Below are positions 30,485 to 41,330 of a stretch of 64,000 nucleotides of DNA, piece after piece. The translations under genes and the position numbers were made by a program. How positions within the stretch are numbered: the first letter of the stretch is position 1; each line of letters begins with the position of its first letter. Below the pieces are notes generated by a model, which was not told where the DNA came from, did not search any database, and was given only the letters and a program-made list of their open reading frames with translations. The stretch comes from Dermanyssus gallinae. Taxonomy: Eukaryota; Arthropoda; Arachnida; Mesostigmata; Dermanyssidae. Location of the stretch: contig QVRM01001056.1 in assembly GCA_003439945.1 (NCBI GenBank), positions 1 to 64,000 on the forward strand. Reading direction: 5' to 3'.

Positions 30485-31438
30485 CAGAGTGTATGGAAAC
30501 TTTTTGAGAATCGATAGTAAGAATTGAAGAGCTCGCTAACGCAAATAGTTTTTCCAATGGAACATGCTTTCTAAGAAGTCTTGTTTCGGAATGAGAGTTA
30601 AATTACTACAATTTGTGGCACTGGTGTTTTTGCCCGACATAGGAGCATAAAATGTGCTGTTGACAGCCAACCTCCGATACAGAAGCTAAGCACACCGTAG
30701 TGTTCGCGAGAAAATTCTGCTTCTTTTTGAAGTTCATATAAGAACAGGTCAGAAGATGCGGTCGTTTAGAACAGAATTTGCCAAAAATTAAGTTCTTTAT
30801 TAGCCTTCACGCCAAATACCCCAAAACAATTACCCTCTAAGACCACTACAAGCTCAACACTGACACGTTCGCATTCGGCAAATGCACATTTCATGACGAT
30901 CATTTTGGTACCAAACATATGTAAATGCAAAATGTGGTTGCGGAGTAATTTAGATTTTTCGGCGGGATGTCCAGATCAAGTGCATGTAAAATGACTGTAT
31001 GGCGGCACGCTGCGGCCGTCGCGCAACATTTTTATGCACTTAATCTGGACATTCCGCCGAAAAAATCTTAAATACTTACTCCGCAACCACACCTCGCCTT
31101 CCAATAAGCTTAGTATCAAAATGATCGTCATAAATGCGCAGTTGATAAATTGTTTGTTTTGAGCGCTGTGAGTGGTCGTGGGGTAATGATTTTAAGGTAA
31201 TTGGCGTGAAAGCTAGTGAAAGACTTCCCTTTTTGCGAAATTCTCTTCTAAACGACCGGTCAGAAGATGGGACACGGTCGAAAGAAGCATAACTTTCTTA
31301 CAATTACGACGTGCTTAGTATCTGTCTAGGAGGACTGGTTGTCTTGGAACAGCACATTTTACGCTCCTATGTCGGGCAAAAACACCAGTGTCACAAAATG
31401 TCTTACTATCGATTCTCAAAAACTTTCCATACACCCTG
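30485..31438. mobile_element. Palindromic MITE-like element with mariner-type ends
   Basis: It is flanked by TA at 30483-30484 and 31439-31440. The ends are near-perfect inverted repeats starting CAGRGTGTATGGAAACTTTT. Similarity between the two halves continues inward (GCCCGACATAGGAGCATAAA left, TTTATGCTCC-type complement right) to a central pair at about 30940-30990 and 31030-31085. Essentially the whole 954 bp can fold back on itself. No transposase is encoded. CAGGGTGT ends with a TA duplication are typical of Tc1/mariner-mobilised elements. Confidence 0.88.
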
Positions 31439-31482
31439 TATATGCAATGCAAATATATTTGCATTGTCTATATGCAAATACA

Positions 31483-31483
<1 letters not shown>

Positions 31484-31518
<35 letters not shown>
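31484..31518. repeat. (TA)n microsatellite
   Basis: Left flank and insertion target of the second family 1 mariner. Confidence 0.9.
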
Positions 31519-31521
<3 letters not shown>

Positions 31522-32806
31522 TAGTTCAACAAGTTCTTAAAAAAAAACCAAGAATTTTCCAAATCTTGTTTTTAATTTTTTCTTATTCGATATACTCCCC
31601 GAGAAGCTCAATACACTTTTCCCACCGAGATTTCAGAGCATTTATACCCCTTGAGTAGAATTCCGCGTCTTTAGACTGAAAATAGGCATTGACAGCAGCC
31701 TTAACCTCTTCATTGCTGGAAAAACGTTTTCCACCGAGACTATTCTTCAAATGTCCGAACAGAAAATAATCAGAGGGGGCCAGGTCTGGAGAATAGGAAG
31801 GTTGTTCAATAAGTTCGAACCTCAGTTGGGCCAATTTTGCCGATGCTTGCCGCGACTTGTGTGCAGGAGCATTGTCCTGGTGAAACAGGACAACCTTCTT
31901 CTGCAAAGCGGGACGTTTCACGATGAGTTCTTGGTTCAGGTAGTTCAACAGTCTTGCATAATATTCTCCCGTGATCGTTTTACCGCTCTCAAGGTAGTCG
32001 ACCAGAATTATTCCACGTTGGTCCCAAAAAACCGTAGCCATCATCTTTCCGGCCGATGCCGTTGTCCGCACCCTCTTCGGAGGTCCTTCACCAGGTGCAC
32101 ACCATTGACGAGATGCTTCTTGGGTCTCGGGAGTGTAGTGATGGACCCAGCTTTCATCGACGGTCACGAATCTGCGCCAAAAATCCGACGGATTTTTCGA
32201 CATCTTGGCCAAATTTCGCTGTGAAGCGGAAACACGCGCGTCTTTTTGGCCTTGGTTGAGCAAATGCGGCACCCATTTTGCTCTGAGCTTTTTCATCTTC
32301 AAATTCTCGTGCAGGATGAAATGCACACTACCCAAACTGATACCCAAGGTCTCCGCTATCTCCCTAATGTTCACTTGCTTATCTGCGGCAACGATTTTCC
32401 GCACTTTTTCCACGTTTTCCTCATCAGTTGCCGTTTTTGGGCGTCCTGAACGTAGTTCATCCTCGGTGCTCCTGCGACCTCTTTTTTAACTCATTAATCC
32501 AGTTGGAAAGAGTGGCAAAACATGGCGCAGAGTCACCGTACATCTCGTTTAACTCAGTTTCCTTTGGGTCGCATTCCAACCTTTAAAATAAAAATGCTTG
32601 ATAACCACTCGAAATTAGTTTTTCTCCATTTTTCAAAATCACGCCGATACGTTGCACGGGAAAAGCGATCAAACAAAGTCGCAACGGCCAATCACCATAA
32701 TATTTTGACTGCTAGCAGTCGAAAAGTTGCCGTTTCCCATAGCGGTGAAAGCGCGCCAAAATTCGAATTCTAAAAAACTCATTTTAAGAACTTGTTGAAC
32801 TACCTG
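31519..32806 (-). mobile_element. mariner element, family 1, copy 2
   Basis: The ends are AGGTAGTTCAACAAGTTCTT at 31519 and the reverse complement, finishing ACCTG, at 32806; TA repeats lie on both sides. It is 1288 bp long and in the same orientation as copy 1. It lies in an intron of SCRB copy B. Confidence 0.93.
31583..32490 (-). CDS. mariner DD34D transposase, N-terminal frameshift
   Basis: An open frame of about 300 codons reads GRRSTEDELRSGRPKTATDE, IREIAETLGISLGSVHFILH (helix-turn-helix), VTVDESWVHHYTPET (first D), HQDNAPAHKSRQ (second D), YSPDLAPSDYFLFGHLKNSL (third D at spacing 34) and a C-terminus ending ELLGEYIE. The first ATG inside this frame is at 32413. The N-terminal ~60 residues (FRVVIKHFYFKGWNATQ and so on) lie upstream in another frame: an extra A in a run near 32487 and a small deletion near 32565 separate them. 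Copy 1 has the first site in frame, so the family consensus was intact. The catalytic core has no stop. Confidence 0.93.
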
Positions 32807-32809
32807 TAT

Positions 32810-34827
32810 ATATATTGTATTTGTATCTCCGAAAAATATCGGAAAAAAATGGGACTTAGTTCTATGGCACAAGTAGTTGTCTAACCTTGCCGGCGTTCTG
32901 TTGAACGTTTCTAGCACTTCTCTAATCTTTTGCTCAAGACCCCCACGGAACTTAGCAGTGAAGCCGTAGGCGGAAGTTGAACGCGATTTAACAGATTATT
33001 GATGAACCCTCGATATACTATCTATTTGCCTAATCTGTACAACTCTAGGAAAGTTATCTTAACTTGCCTTCACTTTGTCAAGAGCACTAGGCTGCTTAGC
33101 GGTTATGTGTTCCCAAATGACTGTTATACCATATAATGCCACCGAGGTAACTTTCAGAATTGAGAGTGTTAAGGCTGCCTTTACTAAAAGCTTCTGTTGT
33201 GTAGGGATTAAGATCAAAGCAACAACGCAACAATTAACTCGCTAAAATATGTGGGTCGATAAGAATGTGCCGCTTGGCGTTAGTATGACATTCAGATAAG
33301 TAAAGTCCGAGACAAATTCCACGGGGGCATAACTCATGCCAAACCAGTCACTTCCATGAAGTTCAGTTAAGATTCAGCTAGTCGCTGAATTGCCTGCTTA
33401 AAAGCCGTGGCCACGCAAATCTCAGCAAATTTGTTTAAGCAAAAATGTGGTTCGCACCAAAACGTGCATAACGGATATGTTACAGCAGCCACTGTAAGAA
33501 CAACCAGGTGCATTACTTACTCTTAGCCAATAAGTAAAACGAAACACGTTAGTACATATAGGTGGGAATTTTGAGTGACATCTCTTGATATCGTTCACAT
33601 TTGTAGGTTACGTCGCCGGTGAGACACTTGGAATTACGAGATATATAGAGGGAAGGTCGGATTCTGTTCAATATATTTTGTCAACTTAACTTTAATTTTT
33701 GCATACTTTAACGCTAGTCCACTACATAAGGCAACCTATTGTGAGAATTATTTAATTCAGATTATTTCATGCTACTAAAATGAGTTTCTAATACAGAATT
33801 ACTGTTGTCTAAAACACTACTATAGATACTGAGATTGCCTTTGATGACACAAGTTTAAACTAGGTATTTTTTAGAATCGGCAGACAGACACACAATGTTT
33901 TATTTAATTGCTAGGTCAGTAAAATTGTCTACGACGACATCAACATTAATAAACGAAAGCGGTTTTGCACAGTGAAGACTTTAGCTCAAGACATCATTAC
34001 AAACTAATCGAAAGATAATCTACCATTTATACATCGTTTATACATTTAAAAAGATATAGCCTCACAGGAAAGGCAGTCCAAGAGCAAGGACAAGTCTCAC
34101 GATGCTCCCTTGCGAACTATCGGCTTTCATCTCTTTGTCTACTTTACTCTATTCTCGCAAAGGCTTTACAATAGTGTCGGCTGCTAGTCGTAATTCGTTC
34201 TATGGGACTCCTACTACAAAACCTAGTTCTTTTCTGCGTCTCTTACATTTTCGGAATTATATCGGCCACTTGTCTCGACGTTCAGTTTAAGCTTTTCGAC
34301 TTTGGTCTGCCCGTGTCTTTCCCTCTTGGAAAGTATCTATCATGTGAATAACATTGTCAGCGGTGTAGCAGTCGGAAAACGCTAACCAAAATGACCTCGC
34401 GAGCGTGCGTCCAGGGCAGTCATAATATTGCATTCGTACAGACAGTCTCATTTTCAGCTTCGCGAGTATCGAGCTTTCTGCTGTCGTCTTCTTGTCGTCT
34501 CGGTTTGAAACCCCAGGGCGTGGTGCTTTGCGCAGAGCCTCCTTATTGTTACAGGTGCTTTAGCATAGACCACATGAAGTCGACGTAAAAACAGCCTCCG
34601 ATTCCACGGTAAAAGTTTACTTAATTCTGAACGATATCTTCCTATTCTGCATTTCATATTTATTCACTCAGGTTGAGTAGCGATTATAATCACAAACACA
34701 TCTCTTTAACAACTATAAGAACAGTGAGTCAAGACTATCACCGGGTGATCTGCATATGTATGGATACATACACATACACATATATATACATATATACACA
34801 CATATATAAACATATACATACGCATAC
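32810..34827. other. Intronic DNA of SCRB copy B, no gene recognised
   Basis: AT-rich. Short frames at 34102-34588 lack family signatures. Confidence 0.5.
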
Positions 34828-34857
34828 ATATATATATATATATATATATATACAATA
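34770..34857. repeat. (CA/TA)n microsatellite
   Basis: Alternating CATATA/CACATA words merge into pure (TA)n at about 34828-34852, directly at the 3' end of the minus-strand family Z element. Confidence 0.85.
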
Positions 34858-34863
34858 TATAAG

Positions 34864-36127
34864 CTACAAGGCCCCACAATGACGGGCTAATTCATTTAAA
34901 GATTGCACAAGATTGCATTTTGCGGCATGGTATCTTCGGCAGTGTTCACCGCAGCGACGGCATACACAAGTCTCACATGGTTCATGGAATTCAGCACGTT
35001 GACATAAAATGTGATGAAAGCCGTGTACTGCAAATCGTGTTATCACGTGCCTGTTGCTACGCTCTGGCCCCTTCCACTCCGCATTTCTCATCGCTCCGGT
35101 ACTGAAAAATTCCGGGTCGAGCTCAGAAAATTTCGCCTCTTATTTTCTAATGCAGTCGATGAAGGCTGTGGTTTGCGGGAGGTTATAACGGCGCGTTAGG
35201 TCTTCTATAAAAAGTGGACAGTCTGCTAATAAGAAGACGAGGCGGTTGCGCGTTGACGTATGAAGTCCCAGAGTCCGTTTCAGGAAAGCTGCTTTTATCT
35301 GATTCAGCTGGTCGAGGTTTCTGGGAGTCAGGTGCGCCCATATTAACTCCACTCCATATGAAGCCCCGGGGGCGATCTTCAGGTCGAAGAGGCGAATGGC
35401 TGTGACGAGGGACAGGCGGTGCGGGCTCCTGATGGAAGATGCCGCTATAAGGGCTTTCCTGCATCTCTCCATAACATGCGCCGAGAACCCTACCCCATTT
35501 GACGGCATGATTAGTCCCAGATAAGGGAACTTATTGACGTAGGCGAGAGAAAAGCTACCGATATGAAGAGAGTCGTCACGCGCGACCCTGCCCCCTCTAC
35601 GGAACTTTAGTGCCTCCGTCTTACAAAGATTAATTGTTAACCCCAACTCTGTAACGGCTGTGTTGAGCCTGGCCAGCGCCTGTTAGACCTGGAAACGGCT
35701 ACTTCCATATATAGCTAAATCGTCTGCGTATAATAACACCTTAACGAGATCTCTACACCCCCGAATTCGTTTTGGCAGGTCCTTCAAGAGGGCAGAAAAG
35801 AGAAGTGGACTCAGATTGTCCCCCTGGGCAAACCCAGTTGCTTGCGAAAACGCCGGCAGTTCCGACACTCCATCGTCGATTGTCACCCGGTTTTCCTGTA
35901 AGATCTCTCTTATGAGGTTCAGCATCTTCGAGGGAACGCCGACTTCTGCCACAATGTTGAGCACACGATCACGTGGAGCGGAGTCAAAGGCGGCTTTGAA
36001 GTCGACGAATACCGCGTACAGAGACTGCCCTGGTCGGGAGAGGGTTTCTTTGACGTCATCCAGAAGAATTCTGCACGCTGTTTGCGTGGAACGCCCCTTC
36101 CGATATCTTCCTATTGACCTCTTGTAA
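34864..36127 (-). pseudogene. Family Z retroelement, RT to C-terminus
   Basis: Minus-strand pieces: KGRSTQTACRILLDDVKETL, YAVFVDFKAAFDSAPRD (motif A), GFAQGDNLSPLLFSALL (motif B), KVLLYADDLAIYG (motif C), a TAG, GLTINLCKTEALKFRRGGR, PYLGLIMPSNG, a thumb ending LFIEDLTRRYNLPQTTA, then after another stop the C-terminal motif HHILCQRAEFHEPCETCVCR, CGEHCRRYHAAKC. Three stops or frame changes are present. It is truncated 5' within the RT, as is the copy at 18146. The 3' end abuts a (TA)n tract. Confidence 0.88.
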
Positions 36128-36480
36128 ACGGTATTACTCTGCGGTTATCGAAAACAAATTTAGGTCTTTTTAAGGTCAGTTGATCAACTGACCTTCCTAA
36201 ACGAAATTTTTTGAGCGACAATCATTGAGCATAGATTATAAACCATAAATAATGTTCGGGGAACCCTAGATATCCCTAACGGCCCTCAGTGCATTAAAGA
36301 TATGCCCCATGTTAGATCCATGTTCATAGGAGTCGGAAAATAATCACCTTATAAAAAATGTGATTAGCCCCAAACGGCATCTACGTCTGTTAAAGAGTTC
36401 GTACCAAACATGCACTTTCTTGTTGTCCTGTGCGTGCTGCCTGTCTTCTACGGCGCCTCGCTAATTGCCTTCCACAAGAA
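36128..36480. other. Short anonymous stretch with a perfect palindrome
   Basis: A 24-bp perfect palindrome centred on TGATCA lies at 36172-36195. Flanking TTAGG and CCTAA words could lengthen the stem. No gene is seen. Confidence 0.6.
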
Positions 36481-36484
36481 AGAA

Positions 36485-37330
36485 TAGTGGCATTGGACTC
36501 ATTTCAACGGCTTAATCCGAAAGTTGTTATCAGAAAGAGCACACCGGACATCGTCGGAATGGTCTCTTCGCATTAACATGGCGGCGGAATTAGGGCAAGT
36601 GCGGAAACGGCCGTTTGCTGGCCATAACGGGAGTGTCCTAAGCAAAATAGTCGTTACTCTAGACTTTGAAAATGCCTTCACGCTTAGACAAGACTATCTT
36701 CTGTGGTTTTCAGATGACGGCACCCTCGCACCCAGGAAATACCCTGGTGGTTCAAAGAAATATTGCTTTTGCAAAAAAACTCGAAGCTGTCTCTAGACTT
36801 AAGCTAAATGAAGCCAAGTGACTGTCAACACTTTAAATGATGGTCCTTCTTCGCTGCTCACAAACACCGATACCATAATTTCAAAAATCGCTTTACCATT
36901 ACGATGTAATTAACATTTATGGAGACACAACGGAACGGTAAAAAAATTGGGCCATTCCCTTGCCACAGCTTAGGACAATGCTAGACAATGCGCTAACTAT
37001 GATGTGTGTCTTCAACGAGCAAGCATGCTCTTACTTGCAAGACAAGCGCCAATAGGTTCTCAGGACACTCAGCCCTGGGGGACGTAACACAACAAGCCAT
37101 TCCTACAGTTAAAGAGTCAATTGGACTGTCAGAAAACAGCCAATTTTTACCGGATGGCCTGATTTTAGTTCCATGGAGTAAATGCTGCTGCCTTGCGTAC
37201 GACGTCACCGTGTCTTGTATTGTATGCCTTATGCTTAGCTACTTCTTTTGGACAAAACCGCAGGCTGGCAAAATTTTAGGTAGGACAAACTTTCTTGTTC
37301 AACCAGTCTTAAGAGATTCGATTAATAGGT
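36485..37330 (+). pseudogene. RLE-type retroelement ORF2, internally deleted
   Basis: VVTLDFENAFTLRQD is RT motif A of the RLE-type family, and it is followed immediately by LLWFSDDGTLAP, the W-Y/F-L-DD-G-x-L motif C; the part between is deleted. Later RLKLNEAK matches LNPAKCE of relatives. At 37130-37230, FLPDGLILVPWS and CCLAYDVTVS are the P-D-G and W/Y-D endonuclease motifs. Frames change at least twice. The tandem repeat at 37337 starts right after it. Confidence 0.8.
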
Positions 37331-37336
37331 AAAATT

Positions 37337-37860
37337 ACAAGGGGCTGTCTGGCTGGGCTAAAAACCAGAATTGATATGGCAACGGGTGAGGGGACGGCAC
37401 GGCAGCTTCTACTATAAAAGTTATCGGTAGAAATTTAACGCGAAAAGGCTGCGTCAATTATCGATTGATTCAATGCCCACAAGCCAGGGACATGCCTTTC
37501 TGCCAAAGCCAAGCTAAGTCCACGTTAGAAACTCACCTGTACCCTAATGACAACTATAATTATAGATATATAGTTTAATAAATGATATGGCATTGCGTAC
37601 AAGGGGTTTTCTGGCTTGGCTGAAAACCAGAATTGGTATGACAACGGGTGAGGAGACGGCACGGCAGCTTCTACAATAGAAGATACCGGTAGAAAATTAA
37701 GAAAAGGCTGCGTCGATTATCGATTGATTTAATGCCCACGGGCCAGGGGCATGACTTTCTGCCAAAGCCAAGTCGAGTCCACTTTAAAAACTCACCTGTA
37801 CCCTAATGACAACTATAAATATAGATATATAGTTTGATAAAATAATATGGCGTTGCTTAC
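37337..37860. repeat. Two-copy tandem repeat, unit about 262 bp
   Basis: Copies at 37337-37598 and 37599-37860 are about 90% alike by eye (both open ACAAGGGG, both contain ACGGCACGGCAGCTTCTAC, ATCGATTGATT and AACTCACCTGTACCCTAATG). The second copy ends exactly at the GTAAGC splice donor of the SCRB exon at 37861-38074. Confidence 0.92.
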
Positions 37861-38074
37861 AGCATGGACGTCAAGCTAGAAGCGGTGTTTTTTTTTGTTG
37901 GGATGTAGGCCGTTAACGCTGACTAACAATGAAGAATCCGCGTAAAGGAAATGAGGCCGGCTAAGCACAACTGGAATAAAATATTTCCTCGAAATCTCCG
38001 TATAACTGCTGTACCTGTTCCACATGCTTGCGTCCAACGTTCCCTTTATGTGCGTCGGTGTTGGACAAAAACAG
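37861..38074 (-). CDS. SCRB/CD36-family gene, copy B, exon with the CFC and PHFLYAD motifs (in-frame TAG)
   Basis: A 214-nt exon: acceptor TTTATACAG before C-TGT, donor GTAAGC after GCT. It reads CFCPTPTHIKGTLDASMW, then FIPVVLSRPHFLYADSSLL and VNGLHPNKKKH, the best-conserved part of CD36-family ectodomains (C-F-C ... G-x-L-D-x-S ... P-H-F-Y-x-A-D ... G-L-x-P). Near its 3' end, HRF is followed by TAG and then LDVHA; relatives have Y or F at that position. Either copy B is a pseudogene, the base is an error, or readthrough occurs. Splicing to 30082 is in phase 0. Confidence 0.9.
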
Positions 38075-38319
38075 CTGTATAAAAACAAAGCGTAAAACGT
38101 TCTACAGCAATTAACAATTTTTGCATTGCAGAAGAGATGCCCTTCACAAATATTCCATAAGACAGAATACAAGGGAGACTGTTAGAACTAAGATAAGCCA
38201 CAATACATGCTTTTTATTTGACCTGAACGATGTTATCCTGTGTTGGCCTCGTTTTTCTTGCTAAGCAAAAGGTTTCGTCTACGGCTATGTTTACAATAAA
38301 ACTGCATTTTCGCGAGTTA
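38075..38319. other. Intron, nothing recognised
   Basis: Lies between the SCRB exon and the R1 relic. Confidence 0.5.
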
Positions 38320-39450
38320 TCTGGTGTGTATTTCTATTTGGCAGGACACAATTCTCTCAGGTACCCGTGAAATGCGAATGGCACAATTTGGTTGAGGACA
38401 ACATAGATCGGTCCTAACGGCAATACACGAGGTCCTAACTAGAGCTGAACAGATGCGTCGATCTACCATCTGTACAAGACAGCTAGCCATGGTCACTCTC
38501 TTCAATGTAAGGACTGCTTTCAACAGTTTACTGTGGAAAACCGAGCTAATGGCTTAGTAACTAAGCCTTTGCCTTGCATTTGGAAGGCCTGGGTTTGAGA
38601 CCTTCAAGGAAAGGTTTGTTTCAAGCGGCAAGGTGGTCTTCCCAATGGCAGTCAGAAATGGATGAAAGCTGCAAAATTGGCACTCCCCGCAGAAAAAAAA
38701 ATGAGATCATTCTCCTACCTGGTAAGAAAAAAGTTCGGCCGCTGCACATACGGGTCGCAGGACAAACAATAGAGTGTGTGAATAGAGCCCTGGGATCACG
38801 CTAGGCGGGCTTATATCGCATAAAGGAGGCTGCGCAAAGGATATTGCCAAGATATTTCCGAATATACATAGACCGCGGGCTAGTAAATTAAAACTATTAA
38901 TGGCTGTAGCAGAGTCAATCGCGCTCTTCGGGGCTGTCATGTGGGCCAGTGCGACCCTCAAGTCAATAAAAACAAAGCTGATCCTGCGCAACGGATCGCA
39001 GTCCTTAGGATAATTCAAGGGTACAGAACAATCATCACACATGGGGCTCTACTGCTTACCGGGGACATTCCCTGGGACCTCTAAGCATCGAGAAACAGCG
39101 TATGTGGGACACCCAGAGAGCGACAAAGAGAGAAAAACGCCACTATAGAAGACTGGCAAGCCGAGTAGGATACCAGTCTTTCTGGTGCCTTCGAAAAAAA
39201 ACCTAAGATAACTGCTTCTAGGCCAGGAGGGACCCTGAACTTCTACCTAACGCAGGTTCTTACGGGACATAGGAACTTTTAGTCATACATTTACCAACTA
39301 GGGAAGGCTCTACAAAGAAACAGCAAAAGACACTTTATCACACACACTTCTCAAATGCCAGGCATGGGAGGATCCCACAACCATGACGATTAGACCAATT
39401 TGCCATAGAGGGTCCGGAGCGGGAATCACTTATCCCAATGTTAAGAACCC
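38320..39450 (+). pseudogene. R1-clade retroelement relic (RT to C-terminus)
   Basis: RTAFNSLLWKTEL preceded by LAMVTLFNV is RT motif A. After a gap occupied by a SINE-like piece, frames give KKNEIILLPGKKK, PLHIRVAGQTIECV (the LTGR ... KYLG neighbourhood), LMAVAESIALFGAVMWASAT (thumb), then FYLTQVLTGHRNF and SYIYQLGKALQRNS, the R1 C-terminal block. Motifs B and C are missing. There are many stops. Confidence 0.75.
38541..38610 (+). mobile_element. tRNA-derived SINE head
   Basis: GAGCTAATGGCTTAGTAACT carries an A-box-like TGGCTTAGTAA; TGGGTTTGAGACC about 40 bases later resembles a B box. The same head, including GCCTTTGCCTTGCATT, is found in reverse at 52083-52170. It sits inside the R1 relic. 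Confidence 0.6.
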
Positions 39451-39654
39451 CCCGCAAAATGGCATAAAATGAACTGTGGAGTACGAGTTTTCTGATGACT
39501 CATAGCACTATTTTATGGAGATCTGGGCCATTAGTGAGTAAAGTTTAAGGAAGGAGGTGCGTTTAGTGGCTATAGGTTTCAGCGGAGTAACATCTATCCG
39601 CTCGGGTCGAGTCCTACCCAGCCCTAGATGGAATATGAATTTCCTTACTTGCGG

Positions 39655-40020
39655 CGGTAGTGCGTAACAGAATTTAACCCTCCTCCGCAAAAAAATATGC
39701 TTAAAGACCATACTCATCGATTTCGCGGTTTCCCGTTTCATTGAAAAGGTCACTGCCTCCGCCAAAACGAGCGATTAATTCGCCGTTAATGGCGTATTGT
39801 TTCTGTAGATAGAGAGGCCACGGTTTAGCAATTTCCGGAAAGAAAATCTTTACGCTCCTCGGCTGTTCTTGGAATGCTGGGAAAAGGTCGCCATCTGCAA
39901 AAAATGTGGGGCCGATCAGACAGCATCAATATAAGCCTAAAATTCATTTTGTCAAAAGCTCGGCCACTATAGAGTAGGTCCGCACGTTAGCGGATTTCTG
40001 GATATATGCCATTTATCTCT
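39655..40020. repeat. Segmental duplication arm B, part 1 (matches 1-345)
   Basis: It contains the SCRB exon at 39704-39894 and its upstream intron. A second short match lies at 40365-40430. Confidence 0.85.
39704..39894 (-). CDS. SCRB/CD36-family gene, copy B, exon with the DLFPAF motif
   Basis: The acceptor TTTTTTGCAG precedes AT-GGC. The frame reads GDLFPAFQEQPRSVKIFFPE, IAKPWPLYLQKQYAINGELI and ARFGGGSDLFNE, which matches the CD36 stretch G-x-x-FPPF ... F-x-P-D-x-C-R-x-L ... G-I-x-x-Y-R-F. The usual first conserved cysteine of this stretch is not present (IAKPW where relatives have LCRSL). The frame runs to a TAA at 39703; the true donor before it could not be fixed. A second open frame further on (RRRVKFCYALPPQ before GTAAGG at about 39650) could be an alternative end. 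The duplicate at 1-226 is frameshifted. Confidence 0.7.
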
Positions 40021-40031
40021 CTCTCTCTTTC

Positions 40032-40034
<3 letters not shown>

Positions 40035-40065
<31 letters not shown>
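40035..40065. repeat. (TA)n microsatellite preceded by (CT)n
   Basis: A CTCTCTCT tract at about 40017-40033 leads into TA repeats. Confidence 0.9.
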
Positions 40066-40067
<2 letters not shown>

Positions 40068-40430
40068 CTAAACTCATTTGTCGTTTCTACAGTTATGTAT
40101 ACAAAACTGTAGATTACTGTAGATTACCGATTACAAATTCGGATCCATCACTATCTCTATGAGTAGTGTATGGGACTCCGAATCTGCGAGGACGCTCTTG
40201 GGGCTCGGCGTCACGAGGAGGAATTTTATGGATCTTACCGTCTTAACGTTGCCAGGAACCTTGAGGATATGCTACAGTTATGTATACAATACTGTAGAAC
40301 CGTCAAATGAGCTTAGTTACTGTTGCTATTCGAATCCCGTCGCTACTGACTACGCGTGAACAAGCCATAAGCTTCGGGGCATATCATACAACCATCGTCA
40401 CCTGAATAGGCCCAGGGTTTTGTATCAAAC

Positions 40431-41194
40431 TAAATCAATGAATACCTCATGGTTTAAGCTAGCGCAACATAATGGAGCATCTAGCAAAATGGTCTTCTAG
40501 GCTTGTCAGACACAACGAGTGTCGGTTCTTTCTCTGCATTTAATAGGATATACATCGTTCACCTCGAGTTTCTTAATAGTGGTCAAAAGATAGGCACGGG
40601 TGTCTACTATGATCCACTCGGCCAAGTTTTTGCCGCCCTTTAAAGGAAGAGACACTCTTAGGATTTATAGACTACACAGATGCCGAGGAGCTGGTGATAC
40701 TCTATAGATATATCTTTTCGCTAATACACGTGGCTTTTTCAGTCAACCGACACTACGTCTGCAGACCTCCCAGTCATAGTGACGCTCACACAAATATTCT
40801 AAGTAATTATTTCTGGTTTCTTTCCGTAGCGCAGCAACACCATATTGGCGTCGATGTCCTTCGTGAAGCCACATTTGATTGACAATACTCCTGTTCAACC
40901 AATGTCAGATGCGGAGTATGGTGGCCAGGCATATATCCCAGAATAGAATGCCGCTCATGAAAAACTTACATTACTAGGAGATACATGGATGCACGGGTTT
41001 TATCTCCACCGTTTTACATTTGTAGTTGTTGGGGTCCGTCTCATGAAACAATGCGAGAGCGGTCAGTGGTGGCTAAGAGTCAACCTCAAAAAATACTTTC
41101 ATCAATTCATATTAAAATTTTATAAGTTAAAGTGCTTACCCTAAAAAAAACTCTAATCGATATTATTTGGTAAGCAATTCAAGAATTAAGACCG
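40431..41194. other. Intronic DNA of SCRB copy B
   Basis: No supported gene. Confidence 0.45.
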
Positions 41195-41330
41195 CCTTGT
41201 CTTGGAGAATTGTGCAACTCTCTTGTACTTCGTAGTTATTAAACGTTCGCCCAGCTTGGTGAGTAGTCTCTCACTCAGGAGGCCAAGGTGTCCTAAGGCC
41301 TCGAAGGCCACTGGGCTGAAGTTATAGGCT
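41195..41330 (-). pseudogene. RLE-type ORF2 C-terminal fragment
   Basis: On the minus strand it reads RAYNFSPVAFEALGHLGLLS and LLTKLGERLITT, equivalent to KFYPLAFETLGRPGPSTRSL and LQKVGKRL at 59900-59870. Only about 45 codons are present, with no stop. Confidence 0.75.

Noticed and set aside
34102..34657. Frames on both strands with Arg/Ser-rich products
   Set aside because: No motif, no splice context and no duplicate to test conservation.
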